Positions 16,643 to 25,535 of a stretch of DNA of 64,000 bases are shown piece by piece. The notes beneath the pieces are model-generated. The model was not told the DNA's origin. It saw only the letters and a program-made list of their open reading frames with translations, and did no database searches. The DNA comes from Pyruvatibacter mobilis. GTDB taxonomy: Bacteria; Pseudomonadota; Alphaproteobacteria; CGMCC-115125. Both the position numbers and the translations under genes were made by a program. The first letter of the stretch is position 1. Each line of letters begins with the position of its first letter. The stretch lies in NCBI RefSeq assembly GCF_012848855.1, contig NZ_CP051630.1:1405501-1469500 (forward strand). Reading direction: 5' to 3'.

Positions 16643-18004
16643 ATGACCGCCACTGCCGCTTCCGCCAAACCGCTTGCCGTTGTCATTCTGGCGGCGGGCA
16701 AGGGCACGAGGATGCGTTCCGACACGCCGAAGGTGCTGCACGAGATCGCAGGGCTGCCCATTGTCGGCCACGCGGCCAAGGCGCCCGCAGCGCTCGACCC
16801 GCAGAAGCTGGTGATCGTCGTGGGGCCCGGCATGGAAGCCATCGCCGACAGCGTGCCGGGTGCCGTGGCCGCCGTGCAGCATGACCGGCTGGGGACGGCG
16901 CATGCGGTGCTGGCCGCCAAGGACGCACTTAGCGGCTTCGACGGTGATCTGATGATCCTCAACGGCGATGTGCCGCTGATCCGCCCTGAGACGCTGGCGG
17001 CGCTGCGCACGTCGCTTTCCGGCGGGGCGGCCGTGGCCGTTCTCGGCTTCCATTGCCATGACGACCATGCCTATGGGCGGCTGATCCTGGACGCGGACGG
17101 ACAGCTTGACCGGATCGTCGAGGACAAGGACGCTACCCCCGAAGAGAAGACGTCGACCCTCTGCAACTCCAACGCCATCGTGCTGGCGGGGGCCCATGCG
17201 TGGGACATTCTCGAAGCCATCGATAATGACAACGCGCAGGGCGAGTACTACCTGCCGGACGTCGTAAAGGTGGCGCGGGCGCGCGGGCTTGGCTGCACCC
17301 ATTCCGAAGCGCCGGAGGACGAGGTGCATGGCATCAATTCCCGGGTGGAGCTGGCGCGGGCCGAAGGCCTGCTGCAGGCGCGCCTGCGGCGTGCGGCGAT
17401 GGAGAACGGCGCGACACTGATCGCGCCGGAGACCGTTCATTTCAGCCATGACACGGTGCTGGGCCGCGACGTGATCGTGGAGCCGAACGTGGTGTTCGGC
17501 CCCGGCGTCACAGTGGGCGACCATGTCACCATCAAGGGGTTCTCGCATCTTGAGGGCACGCAGGTGCGCGACGGTGCGGTGCTGGGCCCCTATGCACGGC
17601 TTCGTCCGGGTACGGAGATTGGCGTCAAGGCCAAGATCGGCAATTTCGTCGAGACCAAGAAAGCCAAGATCGAGGACGGCGCCAAGGTCAACCATCTCTC
17701 CTATATCGGCGACGCGCGGGTGGGGACGGGCGCCAATGTGGGCGCGGGCACCATCACCTGCAATTACGACGGCTATGACAAACACTTCACCGATATCGGC
17801 GCGGGAGCCTTCATCGGCTCCAACACGTCGCTGGTGGCCCCTGTGACCATCGGCGACGGCGGCTATACGGGCTCAGGCAGCGTGATCACCAAGGATGTGA
17901 CGGGCGACGCGCTGGCGGTGGAGCGTTCCGTGCAGAAGGAGGTGCCCGGCTGGGCGGCCCGCTTCCGTGCGCGGAAGGAAGAAGCAAAGAAGAAAGGTGC
18001 CTGA
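16643..18004 (+). CDS. glmU: Bifunctional GlmU (GlcN-1-P acetyltransferase / GlcNAc-1-P uridyltransferase)
   Basis: This 453-residue cytoplasmic enzyme makes UDP-GlcNAc from glucosamine-1-phosphate, acetyl-CoA and UTP. The N-terminal nucleotidyltransferase domain carries VVILAAGKGTRMRSDTPKVL, the uridine-binding QHDRLGTAHAV and LNGDVPLI. The C-terminal left-handed beta helix carries PYARLRPGTEIG, GNFVETKKAKI, the catalytic-loop region NHLSYIGDARVG and CNYDGYDKHFT. Length is normal. It is followed after three bases by glmS, so the two consecutive steps to UDP-GlcNAc are co-transcribed (GlmM is elsewhere). Confidence 0.97.
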   Translation: MTATAASAKPLAVVILAAGKGTRMRSDTPKVLHEIAGLPIVGHAAKAPAALDPQKLVIVVGPGMEAIADSVPGAVAAVQHDRLGTAHAVLAAKDALSGFDGDLMILNGDVPLIRPETLAALRTSLSGGAAVAVLGFHCHDDHAYGRLILDADGQLDRIVEDKDATPEEKTSTLCNSNAIVLAGAHAWDILEAIDNDNAQGEYYLPDVVKVARARGLGCTHSEAPEDEVHGINSRVELARAEGLLQARLRRAAMENGATLIAPETVHFSHDTVLGRDVIVEPNVVFGPGVTVGDHVTIKGFSHLEGTQVRDGAVLGPYARLRPGTEIGVKAKIGNFVETKKAKIEDGAKVNHLSYIGDARVGTGANVGAGTITCNYDGYDKHFTDIGAGAFIGSNTSLVAPVTIGDGGYTGSGSVITKDVTGDALAVERSVQKEVPGWAARFRARKEEAKKKGA

Positions 18005-18007
18005 GGC

Positions 18008-19834
18008 ATGTGCGGCATTGTCGGTGTAATCGGTAAGAGTGACGCAGCGCCGGTGATCCTCGAGTCGCTGCGGCGGCTTGAATATCGCGGCTATGACAGC
18101 GCGGGCATCGCAACGCTGGTGGACGGCACCATCGACCGGCGGCGGGCCACCGGCAAGCTGCAGTCGCTGGCCGGCGAGCTGGACACGGCGCCGCTGCCGG
18201 GCTCGCTCGGCATCGGTCACACCCGCTGGGCGACCCATGGGGCCGCGACCACGGACAATGCGCATCCGCACGCCACCGAGCGGGTGGCGGTGGTTCACAA
18301 CGGCATCATCGAAAACTTCAAGGTGCTGCGCGAGGAGCTTGAAGGGAAGGGCACGCGCTTTTCCTCCGAGACCGACACCGAAGTGATCGCCCATCTGATC
18401 ACCGGCTATCTCGACATGGGCAAGAGCCCGAAGGACGCGGTGGCGGCGACGCTGGGGCGGCTTGAGGGTGCGTTTGCGCTGGCGATCATCTTCAAGGGTG
18501 AAGACGACCTGATGATCGGCGCGCGCGAAGGCAGCCCGCTGGCGGTCGGCTATGGCGACGGGGAAATGTATCTGGGGTCCGACGCTTTCGCGCTGGCCCC
18601 GATGACCAACCGGGTGGCCTATCTGGATGACGGCGACTGGGTGGTGATCAGCCGCACCAGCGTGCAGATCTTCGATGCCAAGGGCACGCCGGTGGAACGG
18701 ACGGTGCAGGTGGTGCCGGTATCCGCCGCCCTGGTGGACAAGGGCAATCACCGTCACTTCATGGCGAAGGAAATCCATGAGCAGCCGGAAGTGGTCGGCC
18801 ATGTGCTGGGCCATTACGTGGACCCGGCAAAACAGCTGCTGAAGCTGCCGGAAATGCCGTTCGACCTGGCGGCCATTCCCCGCATAACCATCGTGGCTTG
18901 TGGCACCGCTTATTATGCCGGCGTTGTTGCCAAGTACTGGTTCGAGCAGGTGGCGCGGGTGCCGGTGGACGTGGATGTGGCCTCCGAATTCCGCTACCGC
19001 GAATGCGCGATGACGCCGGGCGGGCTGGCGCTGTTCATCAGCCAGTCGGGCGAGACGGCGGACACGCTGGCGGCGCTGCGCTATTGCCGCAGCCAGGACC
19101 AGCACATCGCCAGCATCGTCAATGTGACCGAGAGCACGATCGCGCGCGAGTCCGACCACATCTTCCCGACACTGGCCGGACCTGAAATCGGCGTTGCCTC
19201 AACCAAGGCCTTTGTCTGCCAGCTGATGGTTCTGGCCGTGCTGGCAATTGCGACGGCACGGGCGCGCGGGGCCATCGACGCGGATGAAGAGCAGCGGCTG
19301 GCCGCCGAGCTGACGGCGATGCCGCGCCATCTGTCCGACGCGCTGCATCTGGGCCCGCTGATCGAGAAGCTGGCGCAGGATGAACTGACCGATGCGACGG
19401 ATGTGCTTTATCTGGGCCGCGGGGCCAGTTTCCCGCTGGCACTGGAGGGCGCGCTGAAGCTCAAGGAAATTTCCTATATCCACGCCGAAGGCTATCCGGC
19501 GGGCGAACTGAAGCACGGGCCGATCGCGCTGATTGACGACACGTTGCCGGTAATCGTCATCGCGCCGTGGGACAGGCTGTTCGAGAAGACCGTCTCCAAC
19601 ATGCAGGAAGTGATGGCGCGGGGAGGGCGGATCATCCTGCTGTCTGACCGCAAGGGCATCAGCATTGCAGGCGATGAAGCCACTGCGGTGGTGGAATTGC
19701 CGGATGTGGACCCGTTCACGGCGCCCATTCTCTATGCGGTGCCGCTTCAGCTGGTGGCTTACTTCACCGCCGTCCACAAGGGCACGGATGTGGATCAGCC
19801 GCGCAACCTGGCCAAATCAGTCACCGTAGAATAG
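18008..19834 (+). CDS. glmS: Glutamine-fructose-6-phosphate aminotransferase (isomerizing) GlmS
   Basis: This 608-residue enzyme converts fructose-6-phosphate and glutamine to glucosamine-6-phosphate, the entry point to peptidoglycan and LPS amino sugars. The N-terminal glutaminase has the nucleophile Cys right after Met (MCGIVGVIG), HTRWATHG and HNGIIENF. Two SIS domains follow (TIVACGTAYYAG, SQSGETADTLAALR; YLGRGASFPLALEGALKLKEISYIHAEGYPAGELKHGPIALI), and the C-terminus DQPRNLAKSVTVE is the conserved end. No glmS ribozyme or riboswitch-like leader is possible here since only three bases separate it from glmU. Confidence 0.97.
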   Translation: MCGIVGVIGKSDAAPVILESLRRLEYRGYDSAGIATLVDGTIDRRRATGKLQSLAGELDTAPLPGSLGIGHTRWATHGAATTDNAHPHATERVAVVHNGIIENFKVLREELEGKGTRFSSETDTEVIAHLITGYLDMGKSPKDAVAATLGRLEGAFALAIIFKGEDDLMIGAREGSPLAVGYGDGEMYLGSDAFALAPMTNRVAYLDDGDWVVISRTSVQIFDAKGTPVERTVQVVPVSAALVDKGNHRHFMAKEIHEQPEVVGHVLGHYVDPAKQLLKLPEMPFDLAAIPRITIVACGTAYYAGVVAKYWFEQVARVPVDVDVASEFRYRECAMTPGGLALFISQSGETADTLAALRYCRSQDQHIASIVNVTESTIARESDHIFPTLAGPEIGVASTKAFVCQLMVLAVLAIATARARGAIDADEEQRLAAELTAMPRHLSDALHLGPLIEKLAQDELTDATDVLYLGRGASFPLALEGALKLKEISYIHAEGYPAGELKHGPIALIDDTLPVIVIAPWDRLFEKTVSNMQEVMARGGRIILLSDRKGISIAGDEATAVVELPDVDPFTAPILYAVPLQLVAYFTAVHKGTDVDQPRNLAKSVTVE

Positions 19835-19863
19835 CTGCGTAATAGATTGGATTTTATGCAGTT

Positions 19864-19885
19864 TTTATCGCGACTGCGCGATAAA
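19864..19885. other. Perfect 9-bp hairpin after glmS
   Basis: TTTATCGCG and CGCGATAAA flank the loop ACTG, 30 bases past the glmS stop. No U-tract follows on the + strand, so it is not a classic terminator; it may protect the transcript 3' end or bind a regulator. Confidence 0.4.
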
Positions 19886-20061
19886 GACCGGACAAATCCG
19901 TCGTCAATTTTCCGAAAAGCCATCCGCGCCTGCGCACCGGGGCGCAAGCCCTTGTGTGGTCCAGTGCCGCCATGCAGCGGGGCTTGCCCGCGGGCGGCGG
20001 CATGACTTGAAACCGCACGTTTCCCGCACCGCGCTGTCTGTTAGGCTGGAGGATGAGTGCG

Positions 20062-21819
20062 ATGGAGCGATTCGTGACCGGCAAACCGGCGAAGAGTGAC
20101 GCGGCCCTGCGGACACAGGCTTGCGCGGCAGTGAAATTCCCGACACGGGGGGGCCCGACACTGGGTTTCCCGACACTGGGGTTCCCTACGATTGCGGGCG
20201 GGATGACGGCACTTGCCTTGATCGCCGCCGGCATCGTGATGGCCGGTGCGCCGGGCATGGCGCTCGCGCAGTCACAGGTTCAACCTGGCCAGGCCATGAC
20301 GGCGCAGGACGCCGAGCGGCAGCTTCTCGAGAAGACGAACGCGGCCACGCAGGCGCTGATTAACAACCGGCTGGACGAGGCGATGCGCCTGTTCGACGAG
20401 ATCATCGCCACCAATGCGCGGGCCCCGCAGCTGATGGCGGCGGCGCATTATCATCGCGGGATCATTTATCAGAAGCGCGGCGCCTTCAACGAGGCGGCGT
20501 CGGATTACACCACCGCGCTGTGGCTCGACGCGCTGCCTGACAACATGCGCGCGCGCACCCATTACAATCGCGGCACGGCGCTGGACAATCTTGGCCAGCA
20601 GGACCGCGCCAAGGCGGATTTCGACGCGGCGATCGCGCTGATGCCGGAGATGGCCCCGGCCTACAACAACCGCGCCAATGTGCTGCGCCGCATGGGCGAG
20701 TATGAGGCCGCCATCGCCGATTACGACACCTCGATCGCGCTCGGCAATCCGCTGCCGCATCTGCCGCATTACGGCCGCGCCGCGGCGCGCGAAGCACTGG
20801 GCGACATCGAAGGCGCGCGGGCCGATCTCGAACAGGCCGTGTCGCTGGCACCGGATTACGCCCCGGCCCGAACCGCGCTGGCAGATCTGCCGGAAGCGCC
20901 GTCCGCGCTGACAGTCGCCGCCGCGCCGCAAGCTGTGACGGCCGAGCCGGTGGCAAGCCCCCCGGTAGCCAGCACCCCGGTGGCAAGCAGGGCAGAGACA
21001 GCCGTGACACCGGTTGAGACCGCCATGCTTCCGGCACCGGTGACGCCGGTTCAGCCCCTGGCAGCAGCCAATGACGCGCCGCGCGGGCCGGCCGTTCCCG
21101 GCCAGGTTCCGACGTCCGGGCAGCTTGCCACAGCGCCGCACATGCCGTTCGCACAGCAACCCGGCATGGCCGCCACCACAGCGCCGGAGAGCGGCCAGCA
21201 GCGCGTGACGACGGCCAGCACGGCCGCCGCAGCAGCAGCCGCACCAGTGGCCACACCGGCAGCCGCAACGCCGGCACAGGTCAGCGGCCGCTGGACGACG
21301 ACGATCCTGCCGGCAGGCAGCAACCAGGCCATCCGCCTGGATGATGCGGGCCCGGCGCTGGCGCTCAAAGCCAACGAGGAAACGCAGCTTGCCGCCATGG
21401 CAACGCCGGTCACGGCACCCGCCGCGGCGGGCATGGGGCTGCAGCCGAAAAAGGGCCTGGCATTCCCCGGCGTTCCGGCAGAGGCCTATCGCTCGGCGGC
21501 TGCCGAGCCGGCCCGGTCGGCTCCGGTGCGCCAGGCACCTGTGCGGCAGGCTGCCTCTGCGGGCGCAGGGTCAGGCTATGCGGTGCAGCTGGGCAGTTTC
21601 CGCTCGGAGACCGAGGCCGAAGCCGCCTGGCAGGCGGCGACGCGGCGGCTGGGTCCGGCGCTGCAGGACCGGGATCACCTGGTGCAGCGGGCCGACATTC
21701 CCGGCAAGGGCGTCTATTACCGGCTGCGCGTGGGCCCCATGAGCGCCAGGACGGCCGCCAGCGCCCTGTGCAGCACGCTGAAGTCGCAGGGGCAGGATTG
21801 CTACGTCAGCAAGCTCTGA
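20062..21819 (+). CDS. TPR and SPOR domain protein
   Basis: This 585-residue exported protein has a signal-like segment (MTALALIAAGIVMAGAPGMALAQ), then three to four tetratricopeptide repeats (NRLDEAMRLFDEIIA; MAAAHYHRGIIYQKRGAFNEAASDY; RARTHYNRGTALDNLGQQDRAKADFDAAIAL; AYNNRANVLRRMGEYEAAIADYDTSI). A long Ala/Pro/Thr/Val-rich linker (about 280-500) and a C-terminal SPOR domain follow (GYAVQLGSFRSETEAEAAWQAATRRLG ... YYRLRVGPMSARTAASALCSTLKSQG). It probably links protein scaffolding to septal peptidoglycan. GGAGG best serves ATG 20062, but that leaves about 47 residues before the signal; ATG 20203, with GGGCGGG ahead, would give a standard signal peptide. The extra N-terminus carries a G7 run and 15-base repeats. 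Confidence 0.85.
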   Translation: MERFVTGKPAKSDAALRTQACAAVKFPTRGGPTLGFPTLGFPTIAGGMTALALIAAGIVMAGAPGMALAQSQVQPGQAMTAQDAERQLLEKTNAATQALINNRLDEAMRLFDEIIATNARAPQLMAAAHYHRGIIYQKRGAFNEAASDYTTALWLDALPDNMRARTHYNRGTALDNLGQQDRAKADFDAAIALMPEMAPAYNNRANVLRRMGEYEAAIADYDTSIALGNPLPHLPHYGRAAAREALGDIEGARADLEQAVSLAPDYAPARTALADLPEAPSALTVAAAPQAVTAEPVASPPVASTPVASRAETAVTPVETAMLPAPVTPVQPLAAANDAPRGPAVPGQVPTSGQLATAPHMPFAQQPGMAATTAPESGQQRVTTASTAAAAAAAPVATPAAATPAQVSGRWTTTILPAGSNQAIRLDDAGPALALKANEETQLAAMATPVTAPAAAGMGLQPKKGLAFPGVPAEAYRSAAAEPARSAPVRQAPVRQAASAGAGSGYAVQLGSFRSETEAEAAWQAATRRLGPALQDRDHLVQRADIPGKGVYYRLRVGPMSARTAASALCSTLKSQGQDCYVSKL

Positions 21820-21890
21820 CAGGCCTGAAGACGGCAGTTTCGCGGGGTGCGGCACTGGACGAGGAGGGCGGCCGGACTAGGTCCGACCCC

Positions 21891-22151
21891 ATGACAGAAA
21901 AACCGCCCACGATACATACCGAAACGGCCGCCGCCGTGACCCACGAAGCTGGCGGCAGCACCGAAGCGCAAGCCGTCCACGCCGCGCGCACCCTGATTGC
22001 CCAATACGGCGAAGACGCCCAGGTCATCGCCATGATGCGGGTCTCAGAACTCGGTTTTGCCGGGGACATGGACGGTTACGCATTCTGGGAGATGGTGCTG
22101 GCCGCCATCGAAGTGCTGACCGATCCGGCGACGGCAAAGTACGACGCCTGA
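21891..22151 (+). CDS. Small conserved-looking hypothetical protein
   Basis: This 86-residue acidic, soluble protein has no signal peptide or membrane segment. The C-terminal half (AARTLIAQYGEDAQVIAMMRVSELGFAGDMDGYAFWEMVLAAIEVL) reads as two amphipathic helices with a conserved-looking core, while the first 25 residues are Thr/Ala-rich and probably disordered. It follows the TPR-SPOR gene by 71 bases. The ribosome site is weak (AGGT). I recognise no family with certainty; codon use and helix pattern favour a real gene. Confidence 0.6.
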   Translation: MTEKPPTIHTETAAAVTHEAGGSTEAQAVHAARTLIAQYGEDAQVIAMMRVSELGFAGDMDGYAFWEMVLAAIEVLTDPATAKYDA

Positions 22152-22189
22152 AGCGCTGCCCCAAAAAACCACGCTACCATTTATTTTCC

Positions 22190-22203
22190 ATAATATATAT
22201 TAT
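22190..22203. promoter_or_regulatory. AT-only palindrome before the PNPOx-like gene
   Basis: ATAATATATATTAT is a perfect 14-base palindrome in an otherwise GC-rich genome, 147 bases before the 22350 start. It may hold a -10 element or a protein site. Weak evidence. Confidence 0.3.
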
Positions 22204-22349
22204 GCGCATATTGTGCTGACATATTCTGGCACGAGAGGCTGTCTATTCCGCTGAATTCTGCCGCGTTCCGTTGCCACTGAGTTGCACTTGCGGCATCGCC
22301 CGTGCACTCTTCGCGTGTTTACAGGCAATGCATTTTCAGGGGCACGATC

Positions 22350-22970
22350 ATGGCGGATGGGACACTTAGGACCGAAGAGGATCTTCGCGGAACATATGCG
22401 ATGCCGGGTGATCCGGTGCTGGCGAAGGATATCCGGCATATTGATGCGCATTGCGCCCGCTTCATCGAGCTGTCGCCCTTCTGCGTGATCGGCACGTCGC
22501 GGGCGGACGGGTTTGGCGATGTATCGCCGCGCGGCGGCGAGCCGGGCTTCGTCCATGTTCTCGACAAGACTCATCTGGCGATGCCTGACCGGCCGGGCAA
22601 CAACCGGCTGGACACGCTGGGCAACATCACTGCGAATCCCGCCGTGGGGCTGCTGTTCTTCCTGCCGGGCGTCAACGAGATGCTGCGGGTGAACGGCACC
22701 GCGTCGATCTCCACCGATCCCGAACTGATGGCGCGCTTCGATGCGGAGGGCCGACCGCCGCTGTCGGTGACCGTGATCGAGGTGAAGGAGGCCTATATGC
22801 ACTGCGCCAAGGCCATCAAGCGCGCGGGGCTGTGGGATCCGGCAGCGCAGATCAAGCGCGCCGACTTCCCCTCGCTGGGCCAGATCATGCGGGACCAGCT
22901 GTCGCTGGACGTGGAGGCCGAACTGATCGACCAGGCGCTGGATCAGGACGCGCGGGACAATCTTTACTGA
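22350..22970 (+). CDS. Pyridoxamine 5'-phosphate oxidase-fold flavoprotein
   Basis: This 206-residue protein of the PNPOx-like split-barrel superfamily closely resembles the subgroup annotated as MSMEG_1061-type FMN-dependent oxidoreductases. Typical features are IELSPFCVIGTSRADGFGDVSPRGGEPGFVHVLDKTHLAMPDRPGNNRLDTLGNI, where the RPGNNRLDTL block binds the FMN phosphate, then VGLLFFLPGVNEMLRVNGTASIS and the tail AYMHCAKAIKRAGLW. It is probably a flavin- or deazaflavin-dependent reductase rather than a true pyridoxamine oxidase. AGGGG precedes the ATG. Transcribed alone, convergent with the VOC gene. Confidence 0.85.
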   Translation: MADGTLRTEEDLRGTYAMPGDPVLAKDIRHIDAHCARFIELSPFCVIGTSRADGFGDVSPRGGEPGFVHVLDKTHLAMPDRPGNNRLDTLGNITANPAVGLLFFLPGVNEMLRVNGTASISTDPELMARFDAEGRPPLSVTVIEVKEAYMHCAKAIKRAGLWDPAAQIKRADFPSLGQIMRDQLSLDVEAELIDQALDQDARDNLY

Positions 22971-23036
22971 GAGCGACGACCGCCGGGCCGGGTGAGATCC
23001 CGGCCCCCCCCTTCCCTCTGACAACCGGCTATCGGG

Positions 23037-23948
23037 TCAGGTGTTCGCTTCGGCCTCGGGGTCCGGGCCGATGATGAGTGTGGGCACACCACCGCTGTGG
23101 TCCTTCACCGTGGCGACGACCGTGCCGGGCTTGCGGCCCTTGCGGACCTCCGAGACGGTGACGCCGGCAGCCGCCAGCCGGTCGCGCGCAGCGGCAACGT
23201 CAGCCGCGCGAAAGGCCATGCCCCAGAAAAAGGCCGGCGCGTCCTCCGCCATGGGCGGCGTCTTGTCGTCGCCATAGCGCTGGATGACCTCCAGCGTGAT
23301 GCCGCCGAGGCGGAAGAACATCATCCGTGCGCCCCATTGCGGCGCGTCGCGGTCTAGCGCCAGGCGGATGCCCATTTTGGTGCCGAAGACGTCAACTGCC
23401 CGGTCGCCGTCCGGCGTGTTGACCACCACGTGATCGACCGCATGCAGCGTGGCCGCTTCCGGCCCACGGGGCGCGGCGATGGGGCGCGTGCTCGCATCGG
23501 ACACATGCTCGATGGCAAACAGGAACAGGCCCAGCACGTCCTCCTCCGGCACGAAGACATTGCGCCACTGGCGCACGCCGCCATTCGGGCCATCCGGGCC
23601 GTCCGGGGCGTGGCCTTCGCCGGGCTGCGGCGCCGACGCATGGAGCCCGGCTGCCCGCCATTCCTCCGACAGGGCCTGGGCGTTCTCCGTACCCAGAGCA
23701 ATGCCGATGAGGCCGTCACCGCGCGCATCGAGAAAGGCCGTCAGCCGATCAGCAAAGGGCCCCTCTCCCACCGGCGAAATCATCTCCACATAGGTGTTCT
23801 CAAGCTGGAAGATGGCATTGGCGGTGCCGTAGTCCGGGTGGCTGCCGGTGAGGGACACGCTGCGGCCTGTCAGCTTTTCATAGTCCGCCGTCACAGCCTC
23901 AAGGTCGCGAACGGCGACAAGCACATGGTCGATGGATGCCAGGGGCAT
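23037..23948 (-). CDS. Two-domain VOC / glyoxalase-like protein
   Basis: This 303-residue protein has a glyoxalase-like fold repeated twice: SIDHVLVAVRDLEAVTADYEKLTG (5-28) starts the first half and AVDHVVVNTPDGDRAVDVFGTKMGIRLAL (about 185-213) the second. Each half carries paired beta-alpha-beta-beta-beta units with a possible metal His at the start (DHV) and a Glu in YVEMISP and LEVIQRYG. No substrate can be named. GGGAG lies seven bases before ATG 23948, which rejects a longer frame to 24086. It follows the DUF1835 gene by 40 bases and is probably co-transcribed with it. Confidence 0.8.
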   Translation of the reverse strand: MPLASIDHVLVAVRDLEAVTADYEKLTGRSVSLTGSHPDYGTANAIFQLENTYVEMISPVGEGPFADRLTAFLDARGDGLIGIALGTENAQALSEEWRAAGLHASAPQPGEGHAPDGPDGPNGGVRQWRNVFVPEEDVLGLFLFAIEHVSDASTRPIAAPRGPEAATLHAVDHVVVNTPDGDRAVDVFGTKMGIRLALDRDAPQWGARMMFFRLGGITLEVIQRYGDDKTPPMAEDAPAFFWGMAFRAADVAAARDRLAAAGVTVSEVRKGRKPGTVVATVKDHSGGVPTLIIGPDPEAEANT

Positions 23949-23988
23949 TTTGGTCTCCCTCACCGCGCGGACGGCGCGCGCCTTATTG

Positions 23989-25347
23989 TTACGGGGCGGT
24001 CCCGGTGATTGCCAGGCGGCCCTCCGACATGGTCCAGCGGAACGGGACACCGCCCCTGTCCGGCGAGGCGACACGCAGGCCGCCAACCCACCGCTCCCCT
24101 GTATAGGACATCATGTAGTCCGCTTCACCCGCCAGCAGCGCCATGCCTTGGCCATTCAGTGCAACACGCCGCCGGAGCCACTCAGGCAAAGGATCGGTGC
24201 CGGCATCCGGGTCCGGGCCCCCTTCCCCCTTCACTTCCATCACATCAACAGGCGGGTTTGTACTGGACACAAAATCATCCAGCACATGCCAGAACATGAG
24301 GTCACCGAGATATGGCAGTTCCTCATATTTGGTCATCAGTTCACGGAAGAGCTGGCCGCCCGTGCAGGTACCCTTGTCAGCCAGGATACGCAGGACGAGA
24401 CCTTGCGTCTGCGACAGGCCATTGGCTCCGGACGGCAGTTCCTGCAGGTGGCGGCGCAGGGCGCGGGCCATGGGCGGGATGGCAGGTGTTCCCGCTGTGG
24501 CGAGGGCCACAAGGCCGGACGGCTCTTCGGCCGTTAGCGCCTGCCAGGCATCGCGCCCGAGCGCCAGTTGCGCGTCTCCCACCGGCACGCGGTGGTTGTC
24601 CCAGAGCCAAAGCAGCATGTCCGGGGCAAGCTGGCCCAGCCCGGTAAATCCCGGCACGCCGGGCACGCTGTCCACGCAGACAAGCTCAAGCCTCGCCGGA
24701 CGCACGGCCGGGTCTTTCGCCGCCAGCGCGGCAAGCACATGGGCGAGGATGAGCTGGTCGTAGCTGTCATGCTCGAACCAGAGCACGAGGTGTTGCGCGG
24801 CAAGCGCTGTGTCCAGCGCGTCGTACTCCTGCCGTCCACGGGCAAGCGCGTCGGCCATCCGGTAGCCGTAGGACGATGCGATGAAGGCGGCCCGTTCGGA
24901 GAGAAAGGCATCACGCGGCAGGTCGCGCACGGGGCCCTGGCAGAACGGGTCGGCGAATTCGACGAAGCGGCCGAGGAAGCCCGCGATCTCCAGCCCGTGG
25001 CGGATGTCCGAGCCGCAGCGCAGATGCACCACATCTTCCGTATCCGGAGGGGTCAGACGGCCAGCCTCGCGCTGGCGCCTGCTTTCCTGCAGCCGGTCGC
25101 AATGGGCCTTGAGCTTCGGCCAGCTTGCAAAGCCGTTTTCGCGGGCGATGACGAGCTGGGCATCCGCCAGCCGCAGCGCGGCGGACGCGGGATCGGTTAT
25201 GCCCGCATGGGCCGTCAGGCGGTCAAGGGCATCGGGCTGGCCGCTGCGCAGGGCCTTGAGCAAGTCCTTGGCGCGGCGGCGCTGCTGCTCGAGATTGAGC
25301 AGGCCGTGAAAATAGTCGTGCTGATGGGTATGGCTGTCGGAAGGCAT
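23989..25347 (-). CDS. DUF1835 domain protein
   Basis: This 452-residue protein has an N-terminal ankyrin-like or helical region (LNLEQQRRRAKDLLKALRSGQPDALDRLTAH ... LRLADAQLVIARENGFASWPKLKAH). The DUF1835 core then starts at VVHLRCGSDIRHGLEIAGFLGRFVEFADPFCQGPV (about 106-140) and continues with LVLWFEHDSYDQLILAHVLAAL and LELVCVDSVPGVPGFTGLGQL. A helical C-terminal part (FRELMTKYEELPYLGDLMFWHVLDDF) follows. Function is unknown for the family; the HLRCGSD and FEHDxYDQL motifs are the family signature. AAGGGGAA precedes the ATG. Confidence 0.82.
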   Translation of the reverse strand: MPSDSHTHQHDYFHGLLNLEQQRRRAKDLLKALRSGQPDALDRLTAHAGITDPASAALRLADAQLVIARENGFASWPKLKAHCDRLQESRRQREAGRLTPPDTEDVVHLRCGSDIRHGLEIAGFLGRFVEFADPFCQGPVRDLPRDAFLSERAAFIASSYGYRMADALARGRQEYDALDTALAAQHLVLWFEHDSYDQLILAHVLAALAAKDPAVRPARLELVCVDSVPGVPGFTGLGQLAPDMLLWLWDNHRVPVGDAQLALGRDAWQALTAEEPSGLVALATAGTPAIPPMARALRRHLQELPSGANGLSQTQGLVLRILADKGTCTGGQLFRELMTKYEELPYLGDLMFWHVLDDFVSSTNPPVDVMEVKGEGGPDPDAGTDPLPEWLRRRVALNGQGMALLAGEADYMMSYTGERWVGGLRVASPDRGGVPFRWTMSEGRLAITGTAP

Positions 25348-25535
25348 ACGATTCCCCTTGAAGGAAATGCCTGTGTCCGCATGTCAGGCAGGAAATCGAT
25401 GCGATCGGTCTGGTAAGGCCGTGTGGTGGGCGCAGCCCTTTCCGCGGACGGGGAGGCACCTTGCAGCACCTCCCCGCACCTTGTCGTCCGGCCGGGCACG
25501 GGTCAAGCCCCCTGCCCGGCGATGATGTTCAGGCC

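Noticed and set aside
18004-18008. glmS ribozyme or riboswitch
   Set aside because: glmS starts three bases after glmU, leaving no leader; the glmS ribozyme is a Gram-positive feature.
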